DNA from: Tolypeutes matacus
Lineage: Eukaryota; Chordata; Mammalia; Cingulata; Chlamyphoridae
DNA: 64,000 bases
NCBI GenBank assembly: GCA_026826555.1
Contig: JAKSZT010054582.1
Coordinates: 220,258-284,257 of the forward strand
Direction: 5' to 3'
In this document: positions 37,305 to 46,846 of the stretch, piece by piece
Layout: each line of letters opens with the position of its first letter
Numbering within the stretch: position 1 is the stretch's first letter
Notes under the pieces: model-generated
What the model saw: only the letters and a program-made list of their open reading frames with translations
Told to the model about the DNA's origin: nothing
Database searches by the model: none
Translations under genes and position numbers: made by a program

Positions 37305-40300
37305 TCAGGCCAGTGAAGTCATAAAATGTTCATCTTTCAGTGCCTGGCTTGCTTCACTAAACATAAGGTCTTCAAGATTCATCCATGTTATTCGATGTGT
37401 TAGCACTTTATTCCTTCTTACAGCTGAGTAATATTCCACTGTATGTATGTACCACATTTTGCTTATCCATTCATCTGTTGATGGGCACCGGGGCTGATTC
37501 CAACATTTGGCAATGGTGAACAATGCCGCTATGAACATTGGTGTGCATATATCTGTTTGTGTCTTTGCTTTCAGTTCTTCTGGGTGTATACTCAGCAGTG
37601 AAATTGCTGGATCATACGGAAGATCTATCGCTAGTTTTCTGAGGAACCGCCAAACTGTCCTCCACAGTGGCTAGACCATACCGCAGTCCCACCAGCAGTG
37701 GATGATGGTTCCTATTCCTCCACATCCTCTCCAATATTTAGTATCTCCTGTTTTATTAATAGCTGACATTCTGATGGGTGTAAGATGGTATCTCATTGTA
37801 GTTTTGATTTGCATTTCCCTGATAGCAAGTGATGTTGAGCATTTTTTCATGTGCTTTTTAGCCATTTGCATTTCTTCCTTGGAGAATTGTCTTTTCAGGT
37901 CACTTGCCCATTTTTTAAATGGGCTGTTTGTCCTTTTATTTTCAAGGTGTAGGATTTCTTTATATATGCAGGATATTAGGCTCCTATCAGATATATGGTT
38001 GTCAAATATTTTCTCCCATTGGGTAGGATGCCTTTTTATTTGCTTAATAACATCCTTTGAGGTGCAGAAGTTTACTATTTTGATGAGGTCCCATTTATCT
38101 ATTTTTTCTCTTGCTGCTCATGCTTTGGCAGTGAAGTTCATGAAATCATTTCCTATTACAAGGTCCTGTAGATGCTTCCCTACATTATCTTCCAAGGTCT
38201 TTATGGTTTTGCCTCTTATATTTAGATCTTTGATCCATCTTGAGTTGATTTTTGTATAAGGTGTGAGATGGTATATTTCTCTCATTCTTTTGGATGTGGA
38301 TTTCCAGTTCTCCAAGCACCACTTGTTAAAGAGGCCATTCTCTCCGAACTGAATGGGCTTCGTGGCCTTGTCAAATATCAGATGACTGTATATGCTAGGA
38401 TCTATTTCAGAACTCTCAATTCGGTTCCATTGGTCAGTAGGTCTATCCTTGTGCCAATACCATGCAGTTTTGATCACTGTAGCTTTGTAGTATGTTTTAA
38501 AGTCAGGTAGTGTGATACCTCCAACTTCATTTTCTTTTTCAATATGTCTTTGGCAATTCGGGTCCTCTTGCCTCTCCAAATATATTTTGTGGTTAGTTTT
38601 TCCAGTTCCTTAAAAAATACAGTGTTGATGTTTATTGGGATTGCATTAAATCTGTAGATTAGTTTGTGTAGGGTAGACATCTTGATGATGTCTAGCTTTC
38701 CTATCCATGAACAGGGTATATGTTTCCATTTATTAAAGTCTTCTTTGATTACCTTTAACATTGTTGTGCAGTTTTCTTTATATAAGTCATTTACATCTTT
38801 AGTTAAATTTATTCCTAGGTATTTGATCTTTTATTTACTATTGTAAATGGTATTTTTTTCCAGATTTCCTCCTCAGTTTGCTCGTTACTGGTGTATAGAA
38901 ATGCTACTGATTTTTGAGCATTGATCTTATAGCCTGCAACATTACTGAACTCCTTTATAAGTTCTAGAAGGCTTGTTGTAGATTTCTCAGGGCTTTGTAT
39001 GTATAGTATCATGTCATCTGCAAATAATGAAATTTTTACTTCTTCTTTTCCAATCTGGATGACTTTTATGTCCTTTTCTTGTCTCAGTGCTTGTGCAAGT
39101 ACTTCTAAGACAATGTTAAATAGGAGTGGTGATAATGGGCATGCTTGTCTTGTTCCCGATCTCAGAGGGAAGGCTTTTAGGATTTCAAAATTGAAAATGA
39201 TATTAGCTTTGTGTTTTTCATATATATCCTTTATCATTTTCAGAAAGTTTCCATCTATTCCTATCTTTTTTACTGTTTTTATGAGGAAAGAGTGCTGTAT
39301 TTTCTGGAATGCTTTTTTTGCATCTATAGAGATGATCATGTGATTTTTTTCTTTCAATCTGTTTATGTGGTGTATTACATTGATTGATTTTCTTATATTG
39401 AACCATCCTTGCATACCCGGGATGAAACCCACTTGGTCATGGTATATAATCGTTTTGATATTTTGTTGAATGCTATTAGCAAGTATTTTGTTAAGGATTT
39501 TAGCATCTAGGTTCATTAGAGAAATTCATCTGTAATTTTCCTTTCTTGTGGTATCTTTATTTCGTTTTGGTATTAGGGTAATATTGGCATCATGGAATGA
39601 GTTATGTAATATTCCTTCAACTTCTATTTTTTGGAAGAGCTTAAGTAGTATTGGTGTTAGCTCTTTCTGGAATGTTTGGTAGAATTCAGCTGTGAAGCCG
39701 TCTGGTCCTTGACTCTTCTTATTTGGGAGGTTTTTAATGACTGAGTCTATATCTTTACTTGTATTTGGACTGTTGAGTGCATCTATTTCTTCTTTCATCA
39801 ATGTCGGCTGTTTGTGGGTTTCTAGAAACTTGTCCATTTCCTCTAAATTGTCATTCTTGTTGGCATATAATTTTTCAAAGCATCCTTTTATGATACTCTT
39901 TATTTCTATGGGGTCAGTAGTGATATCATCTTGCTCATTCCTTGTTTTATGTATTTGCATCTGTTCTCTCTTTTTCTTTGTTAGTCTGGCTAAGGGTTTG
40001 TCAATTTTGTTGATATACTCGAAAAACCCACTTTTGGTTTTGTTTATTGTTTCCAGTGCTTCTTGTTCTCTATTTTATTTAGTTCTGCTCTAATCTTTGT
40101 TATTTCCTTCTTTCCACTTCCTTTAGGTTTAGTTTGTTGTTGTTTTTCCAATTCCTCCAAGTGTGCAGTTAGGTCTTCAATTTTTGCTCTTTCTTCTTTT
40201 TTTATATATGAATTTATGGCTATGAACTTCCCTCATAGGACTGCTTTTGCTGCATCCCATAGGTTTTGATATGTTGTGTTGTCGTTTTCATTAGTTTCAA

Positions 40301-41144
40301 GGTAGTTACTGATTTCTTTTGAAATTTCCTCTTTTACCCTCTATTTGTCTAAGAGTGTGTTGTTTAACTTCCATATCCTTGTGCCTAACCTGTTTCTCTT
40401 GCCCTTAGTGATTTCCAACTTCATTCCGTTGTGGTCAGAGAAATTACTTTGTATAATCTCCATCTTTCTGAATTCATTGAGTGTTGTTCTGTGGCCTAGC
40501 ATGTGGACTATTTTGGAGTATATTTCATGTGCACTCGAGAAGAATGCAAGTTCTGCTGTATTTCGGTGTAATGTTCTGTATGTGTATATGAAATCCAGGT
40601 CTTCTAATGTATTGTTGAGTGCCTTAGTTTCTTTATTGATGCTCTGTCCAGATGTTCTGTCTAATGATGATAGTGGTGTGTTGAATTCCCCTGCTATAAT
40701 TGTAGAGGCATTTATTTCTCCTCTTAGTTTCTCCAGAGTTTGCCGCACGTATTTTGGGGCACCTCGATTAAGTGCGTATATGTTGATGATTGTTCTCTCT
40801 TCTTGAGAGATTACTCCTTTTACTAATAAGTAGTGTCCATCTTTGTCTCTTACAATAGTTTTGCATTTAAAGTCTATTTTTTTTTATTTGTATTGTTTTT
40901 TATAATTTTATTTTAGAATAGCTACTCCTGCCCTTTCTTGGCTATTGTTAACTTGTAAAATGGTTTTCTAGCCATTCACTTTCAGCCTCCTTGAATTCCT
41001 TGGTCGAAGGTGGGTTTCTTGTAGACAGAATATAAATGGATCATATTTTCTTATCCATTCTGCCAATCTGTGTCTCTTGGTTGGTGAATTTAATCCATTA
41101 ACATTCAGTGTTATTACTTGTAATGAATTTCTTACTTCAGACAT
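37305..41144 (-). pseudogene. L1 copy 2 ORF2, broken
   Basis: The ORF2 start Met is at 41144, in the same context as copy 1. The endonuclease part (40341-40748) keeps IIAGEFNTPLS, where the catalytic Asp of the GDFN box is Glu, and QSNFSDHNGMKLEI. The RT part (38815-39516) keeps motif A ([15 protein letters not shown]), [20 protein letters not shown] (motif B, with Gly changed to Ala) and an in-frame catalytic box [13 protein letters not shown]. The C-terminus ends at 37305. Stops lie near 41110, 40340, 39520, 38810 and elsewhere, and an insertion-like change at 40878-40912 disrupts the endonuclease. Length about 1280 codons, normal for L1. Confidence 0.9.
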
Positions 41145-41726
41145 TTTTTCTTTGCGTTAATGTATGCCATATGTTGTTTTTTTTCTCTTTTTGACTTTTC
41201 AGTTGTTTTAAAACTCTCCTCCAACTCTCCCTTGTTTTTTCCTTTCAACTTGTAAAGATTCCTTTAGGATTTCTTGAAGTGCTGGTTTCTTCTTGACAAA
41301 GTCTCTTAATTTCTGTTTTTCTGTGAATATTTTGAACTCTCCATCATTTTTGAATGCCAATTTTGCTGGATAGAGAATTAGCGGCTGGAAATTTTTTTCT
41401 TTTAGTGTTTTGACTATGTCATACCACTGTTTTCTTGCCTCCATGGTTTCAGCTGAGAAATCAGCACTTAATCATATTGTGCTTCCCTTGTATGTGATGG
41501 TTCTCTTTTCTCTTGCTGCCTTGAGTATTTTCTCTTTGTCTTGAGCATTGGACATTTAGACAAGTATATGTCTTGGAGTTGGCCTGTTGGGATTTATAGT
41601 ATTTTGGGTACGCTGTGCTTCCTGGATCTGCACATCCATCTCTCTCAATAGCTTTGGGACGCTTTCAGCCATTATTTCCTTCAACACTCCTTCTGTTTCC
41701 TTTCCCTTCTCTTCTTCTTCTGGGAT

Positions 41727-41731
41727 GCCCA
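41727..41731. repeat. Target-site duplication of the solo LTR (GCCCA, left; right copy 42244-42248)
   Basis: GCCCA occurs immediately before and after the LTR. Copy 1 has the uninterrupted 'gatgcccataatgcg' at 13317-13331. Confidence 0.92.
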
Positions 41732-42243
41732 TGTGGCAGTTTGATGTAGTTATGAATTCCAAAATTATAATTGAATCATGCTTGTAAACTGATATGTTAA
41801 TCTGGCCATGATTAGGTTAGGATTCGGGTGTTGAGTCCCACCCCTTGTTGGGTGGGGATTCGAATATAAAAGGCAAGGCAAAGACAATTGAAGCAGTCAT
41901 TTGAGAAGCAGTCTTTTGAGAAGAAGTTTTGATGTTGGAAAGAAGGCCCCAGGAGAAGAGAAGCAAGCCGTTTGCCTGATCGTCTACAGCCTACCTTGTG
42001 GAGGAAACAGGAGCTAAGCCCAGAGAGAAATGCAGCCCCGGGAAGAGAGGAACCCCAGAGGCCTGAACCCTGGCAAACGCCGGCAGCTGTCTTGCTCCAA
42101 CACGTGGCAATGAACTTTGGTGAGAAGAAACTTAACACTTTATGGCCTGGTATCTGTGGACTTCTACCCCAAATAAATACTCTTTATTAAGAACAACCTA
42201 TTTTTGGCATTTCACATTAGCACCCCTTTGGCTGACTAATACA
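41732..42243 (+). mobile_element. Solo LTR, ERV-L/MLT2-related (TGTGGCAG...CTAATACA family), nested in L1 copy 2
   Basis: 512 bp with TG...CA ends and a 5-bp target-site duplication, as for ERV-L type retroviruses. A TATAAAAG box lies at 41865-41872 and an AATAAA signal at 42172-42177, both on +, which gives the orientation. The terminal 'gctgactaataca' resembles the end of MLT2 LTRs. Two more copies lie at 45944-46547 and 57899-58461, all on the + strand. No internal retroviral sequence remains. Confidence 0.88.
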
Positions 42244-42710
42244 GCCCATAATGCGTATGTTTGTGTGTTTTGTATTATCGGTTAATTCTCTGAGTCCATG
42301 CTGGATTTTTTCTATCTTTTTGTCTATCTGTTCTACAATCTCTTTGATTTCAGCTGTATTGTCTTCCATATCACTAATTCTTTCCTCTGTCTGTTCAAAT
42401 CTGCTGTTATGTGAGCCCAGTGTCTTTTTCATTTCTTGGCTTGTGCCATTGTTCACCATCATATCCATTACCTTTTTAGGGATGTTTGCTATTTCCTCAG
42501 TATGTTCTCCTAGTGTCTTCTTTATATCCTTAATCTCTTCCTTCAGTTCTTTAAGTTGGTCCATGATATTTGTTTGGTTAGCTTTGATTAGTTGTTCGAT
42601 GTTCTGCATTGCTTCCTGGTTTTTATTTTGTGCATTGGACTAGTCAATGTTTTCCAGTTTCTCAGTGTCATTTGTATTTTTCTGTTGCCCTCTGTTCATC
42701 ATATTATCTT

Positions 42711-42962
42711 TTTTTTTTTATTATGGGTAAAAATCAAAATTCTCACAATACATAAAAACATTTGCAAAATGATATGTAAATATATATGCATATATGTGTA
42801 TTTGCTTACAAAAATGTTATTTATATATATATATATATAAATATATTTTAAGAGGTGCTTAGATTACCCAAAATATTACACGGAACCCACTGGGATTCCC
42901 ATGTTCCCCACCTCCCACACCTCCCACCACATCCCACACAAACATCTCCCACAGTGTGGCCC
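42711..42962 (-). mobile_element. Small 5'-truncated L1 carrying only the 3'-terminal module
   Basis: About 250 bp of the 3' end of the copy-1 type L1, including the module with 'ttctcacaatacat', tail first (T run at 42709-42719). It lies inside L1 copy 2 near the start of ORF1. Flanks are ATTATCTT (42703-42710) and ATTCTT (42963-42968), a damaged target-site duplication; copy 1 reads through here. Confidence 0.82.
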
Positions 42963-44687
42963 ATTCTTGATGGGTTTGTTCAGTTGATTTGCTTTTCTCT
43001 ATGCTCTAGAGTTTTTTTTTTAGCTGTTGGTTCTGCGTGTGAGTAAAGTTATCTCTTTGGCAGTTTTTCTTCTTGTTTTATTTCCTTACTTCTTTCTATG
43101 TTCCCTTGAAGGCAAAAGGTTAGGGCCAGAGGAATTAAAAGATGTAAGGAATGCAGAAGGATAATAGTAATATTGATAAAAATCAGAAGAGGGGCAAAAT
43201 GAGACTTAATATTTATCTTCTGTAGGCAGTGTAGAGTACTAGGCAAAAAATGGAATTCTTAAAATGGACTGGGAAAACAAATGAAGGAATATATATAAAT
43301 AGTGATTTAGAAGGCTAGAATTATGAGGAAGGAGAGAAATAGTAAAGAAAGGTCTGAGAGGAAAAAGTTAATACTAATTTAAAAAAAGAAGAAAACAAAA
43401 TAGATGGAATAGAAATTGACACCCTTGCATTGTGGGCCTATGAAAAAATGTTGTATCTAAGAGCCACAACAGAAAACAGAAGGCAGAAAGATGCAGGAAG
43501 GATAAGCGATAGTTTGTAATACAAAATCAATATATACAGCGAGTGGGAAATTACTGAAAAAGAAGCACAGCAAAGAAGTGACAAACTAGCAGCACCTAAT
43601 TTAAAAAAAAATGGAAGAAAAAAGAAAGGGGGTAGGAAAGAGGAAAGAAAAGCAAGGGACTAGAGAGAAACAGAGAGAAACCAAAGATCCACACAGGCAA
43701 GGAGTCAAACAGAGTTAAGGGGGTCAATGATTTCCCTAAGGTCCACGTGGATCCTTCCTGCCTACTTGTGTTTATCAATCAATTTCCCCACAGGGTTCTA
43801 TATGCAGGTCCTGAAGCAGCTTTTAGCTATTAAACTAAATTAAAAAGAATTTATTTTTCATTTATTGTAGTGACCTTCTCACTTTTTTTTTTAATTTAAT
43901 TTTTTTTTTTTTTTAGCGAAATACAGGACCCAAAATAATTCCTCCTCTAGACCAACCCCCTTACAGAAGGACCCTAGCTGGGCCCATGGGAATTAATCAA
44001 GCACATCACACTTCCCGGACTCCCCAGGGACACTGTAGCTCTGATGTTAGTCAGTGTGGAGTGCTAAAGATGTCCGATTCCCCCCCTCCTTGAGCCGAGC
44101 TCGAGCATCACCGGGTTGCTAAGTAAATCAGTTTGAGTCCAGGTTTGCATCTGTTCTCAGCCTGATGCTGCTTCATGTTGGCTTATCTGCTCCTTAAAGC
44201 TATGGGGTGGTGCAGGTAGCCAGATCGATGTCTAAAAATAAAAAATACCCTTCCCTGTCCTCCAACAGAACCCTCCCTCTTTGGGGAAGTGCCCCTTCTT
44301 CCTGGCTTTTATACCTGGGTCACTATGGAAATCAGCTCTGTCCCCCGACCAGAATCCCCACTCCAGTTCACCGGGTGCCAATTAGCTCGTTTGTTCTGTT
44401 CATGTAAGTTCCAAGTGGCACCAGGCAGCCAGATCCCCAGAAAATAAAACTTTTTCACCTGCTCATGGCTCCAAGTGGCCGTTTTATTTTATTTTATATT
44501 TTCTCCCTAACCGCAGGGCTCAGCTGTCTGTGCCAACCATCACCGGCAGCCTTAAAACTCACGAATCTCCACCATTCTGTCCATGCCGTTGATCTGCGCA
44601 GATAGATGTCCCAAGCTTCTCACTCCACACATGCACAGCACAGACCCCCGGGCAGGACCCCATCCACAATCCGCCTTGCTCTGGGAG
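42963..44687 (-). other. L1 copy 2 5' UTR (long form)
   Basis: The minus-strand leader of copy 2. It comprises 125 nt of 5' sequence (44563-44687), the 967-nt block 43596-44562 absent from copy 1, and the ORF1-proximal part 42963-43595 shared with copy 1. The block is richer in GC and CpG than the rest of the element, as is usual for L1 promoter regions. It contains two loosely similar units (near 44205-44240 and 44415-44450, sharing 'agccagat...aaaataaaa'). Confidence 0.78.
43596..44562 (-). other. Candidate intron in the L1 5' UTR
   Basis: On the minus strand the block starts with GTGAGT after GGAGATTC. It ends with a long pyrimidine-rich stretch (43600-43665 is almost all purine on +) and then AAATTAG before GTGCTGC. 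Joining the two sides gives GGAGATTCGTGCTGC, exactly what L1 copy 1 has at 14425-14439. A GTG at both edges also allows a 3-bp microhomology deletion, but the GT-AG ends, full donor consensus and pyrimidine tract favour splicing. Confidence 0.7.
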
Positions 44688-44701
44688 CTTTTAATTTAAA
44701 C
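44688..44701. repeat. Target-site duplication of L1 copy 2 (right)
   Basis: CTTTTAATTTAAAC, paired with 34605-34618. The right arm of the inverted duplication continues after it. Confidence 0.85.
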
Positions 44702-45622
44702 TTTGAAAAATTAAGAAAATTTATGGATTCATTGTAATAATTTGTATAAGTGACTCATAGATGGTGGGAAAGAAATTTTCAAATTTTGGTATCAATTCTG
44801 AAATTATCAAATATTTATTCATAGTTTATAAATTTGGGGAAGTGGTTAAACTGCTGGATGAATTAGACACTAGATATGTTCATCATGCCACTTCATTTTA
44901 GTCATTTATTCAGTAAATAATTTATTGAATATGTACAATGTACCAGGCTATGCTTACACAGTACAGCAAAAGAATATAATTTTTTTTGTCTTTTTGGAGA
45001 TTTTATTCTAGCTGAGAGCTACTGAGATATATAGAAAAGTAAGTGATATGCCATGTTGGAATGGGAAAAATACAATATAAAAATTGAAATGTTAGATAGA
45101 ATATGGAGTGAGAGAGTCAAGAGCAAGGGAATGAGGAAGCAACTAGAAATAGTGTGTTCAGGATGATTAAAAATTGGCATTTGATAAAAGTAATCAATTT
45201 GGAAGAGTTAATCAAATAGGTAGATGGGAGGAAAGTATTATATACAGGGAGAGCACCAGTGCAAAGGTCCTGTGCATGGGGGTGGGACATGCAGTTTAAG
45301 GAAAGCAAAGAGGTCTCTAACAAGAGGAACATTCTATTGCTTTTTTTTTTTTAAGGGAAAGGGAATAATAAACAACAAAGAACATCTATGTGATATCTTT
45401 TATGGAAAAAAAAACTGAATGGAGTGGGTATATGGAGTCAATTAGACTTCTTCTCTTAAAAAAGAATTTTCAGATAATTCTTCATGGAGAAGGTGACATG
45501 TAAGCAACCTGAAAGAGGTGAAGTAGGGAATCATGCAACTACCTGGAGGAAGTGAGTTTCAGGCAAATGAAATTGTATGAACAACATTCATGGTATTAGT
45601 TATTTACATGTCACTTTATTTT

Positions 45623-45738
45623 AGTAAAGACTGATTTAGAAATATATTATATTTTGTATTTTGACTCAAACTGATATTTCAGTAAAGAACAATCTAGAAA
45701 TATATTGTATTTCATATTTTGACTCAAACTAATAATCT
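45623..45738. repeat. 58-bp tandem duplication, right arm only
   Basis: Units 45623-45680 and 45681-45738 both run from 'agtaaaga' through 'tagaaatatatt' to 'gactcaaact'. The left arm has this stretch once (about 265-330). Confidence 0.8.
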
Positions 45739-45943
45739 TTGTCTTTTTTAGAGGAACTTATTCTGCTTAATAAATACAAAATTAAAATATTCTCTAATAT
45801 ATGAAATTTCATTATACTAATATTTCATGTTCTTTTTTAGAGATATATTTTTCTTTTGATAAATAGAATTCATTAGGCCCAACATTAACACACCTATACA
45901 AGTGTGATGTCAGCTACACCAAAATCTAAGTTTCTTTTCCCTT

Positions 45944-46547
45944 TGAAGAAGTTTGGTATTGTTAATGAATTCCAAAAATAGATATTGGATTGTGTTTGTA
46001 AACTGGTCTGTTCCTCTGGGAATATTTGATTATATTAAGTTCAGAAGTTTCTCTTTTACTTGATTAAATTAAAATTAGGGCTTTGATTTGGCCACATCAG
46101 TAGGATGTTGGTTCTTAACCCCATGGTGGGTGGGGACTCACAAAGAAAATGACATGGCAGAAGAGAGAGTTGGAGTTTTTATGCTGGAGCCCTGGAAGTG
46201 ATCACACAGGAGAAGGACATATGGAGATGGCTCCATAGACAAGACAGAGGGCCCAGGAAGTGACAGAGCCTGATAGTTCACAGCTGACCTTGTGGAGAGA
46301 ACAGAGCAACTGAGCCTAGAAGGAAACAAGCCCTTGTAAGAGACACATTTAGGAAGAAAAGGAAGGCTGATCCCTCACAGAGACTGGCAGCCATCTTGCT
46401 CCTACAAGTGGCAAAAGACTTTGGTGAGGGAAGTAACTTATACTTTATTCCTTGTAACTGTAAGCTTCTACCCCAAATAAATACCCATTATAAAAGCCAG
46501 CAGATTCCTGGTACTTTGCATCAGCACATCTTTAGCTGACTAATACA
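45944..46547 (+). mobile_element. Solo LTR of the TGTGGCAG...CTAATACA family, in the right arm
   Basis: About 604 bp with an eroded TG start and a clear 'agctgactaataca' end. Shared blocks with 57899-58461 include 'agatattggatt', 'taaactggtctgt', 'gggctttgat' and 'ccccaaataaatac'. Flanks CCCTT (45939-45943) and CCCTG (46548-46552) form the target-site duplication. The left arm shows the empty site, with a single CAGGG (reverse complement) at about 110-114. Confidence 0.82.
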
Positions 46548-46846
46548 CCCTGCAAATGGCTGGCTCACCCAGAAAACAGGTTTTAAATCACCCAATCAGC
46601 TATTGTCAACTCCCTGTTCTTATGCCAGCTAACTTACTCATTGCTAAGCAACTGTCTGCATTAACCAATGAAAATTTCCTCCCAATGTGCTCCTTCTTTC
46701 TGCCTATGAAATCCCATTGCTCACTTTGTTCAGTGGAATTCCTCTCTACCTTGTGGTGAATGGAATCTCCCCAATTCATGAATTGATTCAGTAAAACTCT
46801 GAGATCTAACCAAATTTTGCTCAGGTTTATTTTTCACACTTTCTTG
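46548..46846 (+). mobile_element. ERV1-like LTR fragment (tentative)
   Basis: It contains CCAAT motifs (in 'cacccaatcagc' and 'aaccaatgaaaa'), a TATA-like 'tatgaaatccc', and 'cagtaaaactctgag' followed by 'gctcaggtttattttt', a layout usual for gamma-type retroviral LTRs. Its beginning is shared with the left arm (58-115, antisense), so it was present before the inverted duplication. The family name is inferred from this layout only. Confidence 0.5.

Larger units (their letters stand above)
41208..42702 (-). pseudogene. L1 copy 2 ORF1, split by a solo LTR
   Basis: The N-terminal coiled-coil half lies at 42249-42702 and the RNA-binding and C-terminal half at 41208-41726. Between them is the 512-bp solo LTR, with GCCCA duplicated at its edges. 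The first half ends KHTNIRIMG and the second resumes with the IPEEEEKGK strand, so the break falls inside the RRM-like core. The C-terminal end (KKKPALQEILKES to GRVGGEF) is intact here and shows the natural ORF1 end that copy 1 has lost. Other stops exist, for example near 42640. Confidence 0.9.
34619..44687 (-). mobile_element. L1 copy 2: near-full-length LINE-1 with the long 5' UTR
   Basis: Same subfamily as copy 1, on the minus strand: 3' UTR (34619-37304), ORF2 (37305-41144), ORF1 (41208-42702) and 5' UTR (to 44687). It lacks about the first 49 nt of the L1, including the YY1-type motif, so it is slightly 5'-truncated. It keeps the 967-bp 5'-UTR block missing from copy 1. It was later hit by a solo LTR (41732-42243) and a small L1 fragment (42711-42962). 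A short T-rich replacement at 40878-40912 also differs from copy 1. The 3' end stops upstream of the terminal module of copy 1, giving a different tail. Confidence 0.9.
33645..46600 (-). repeat. Right arm of the inverted duplication (partner 58-2180)
   Basis: After removal of the L1 at 34619-44687 and the LTR at 45944-46547, the reverse complement aligns with the left arm from end to end (see left-arm entry for paired positions). The right arm has one 58-bp tandem duplication at 45623-45738 that the left arm lacks. No coding sequence is recognisable in either arm. Confidence 0.85.

Noticed and set aside
37702..38259. 185-codon open frame on +
   Set aside because: Antisense shadow of the ORF2 C-terminal third of L1 copy 2; the same shadow occurs in copy 1 at 9312-9872.
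43596..44562. The 967-bp block as an inserted foreign element in copy 2
   Set aside because: No target-site duplication beyond the 3-bp GTG, no tail at either edge consistent with L1 mobilisation, and composition typical of an L1 5' UTR. Not fully excluded; a consensus would settle it.
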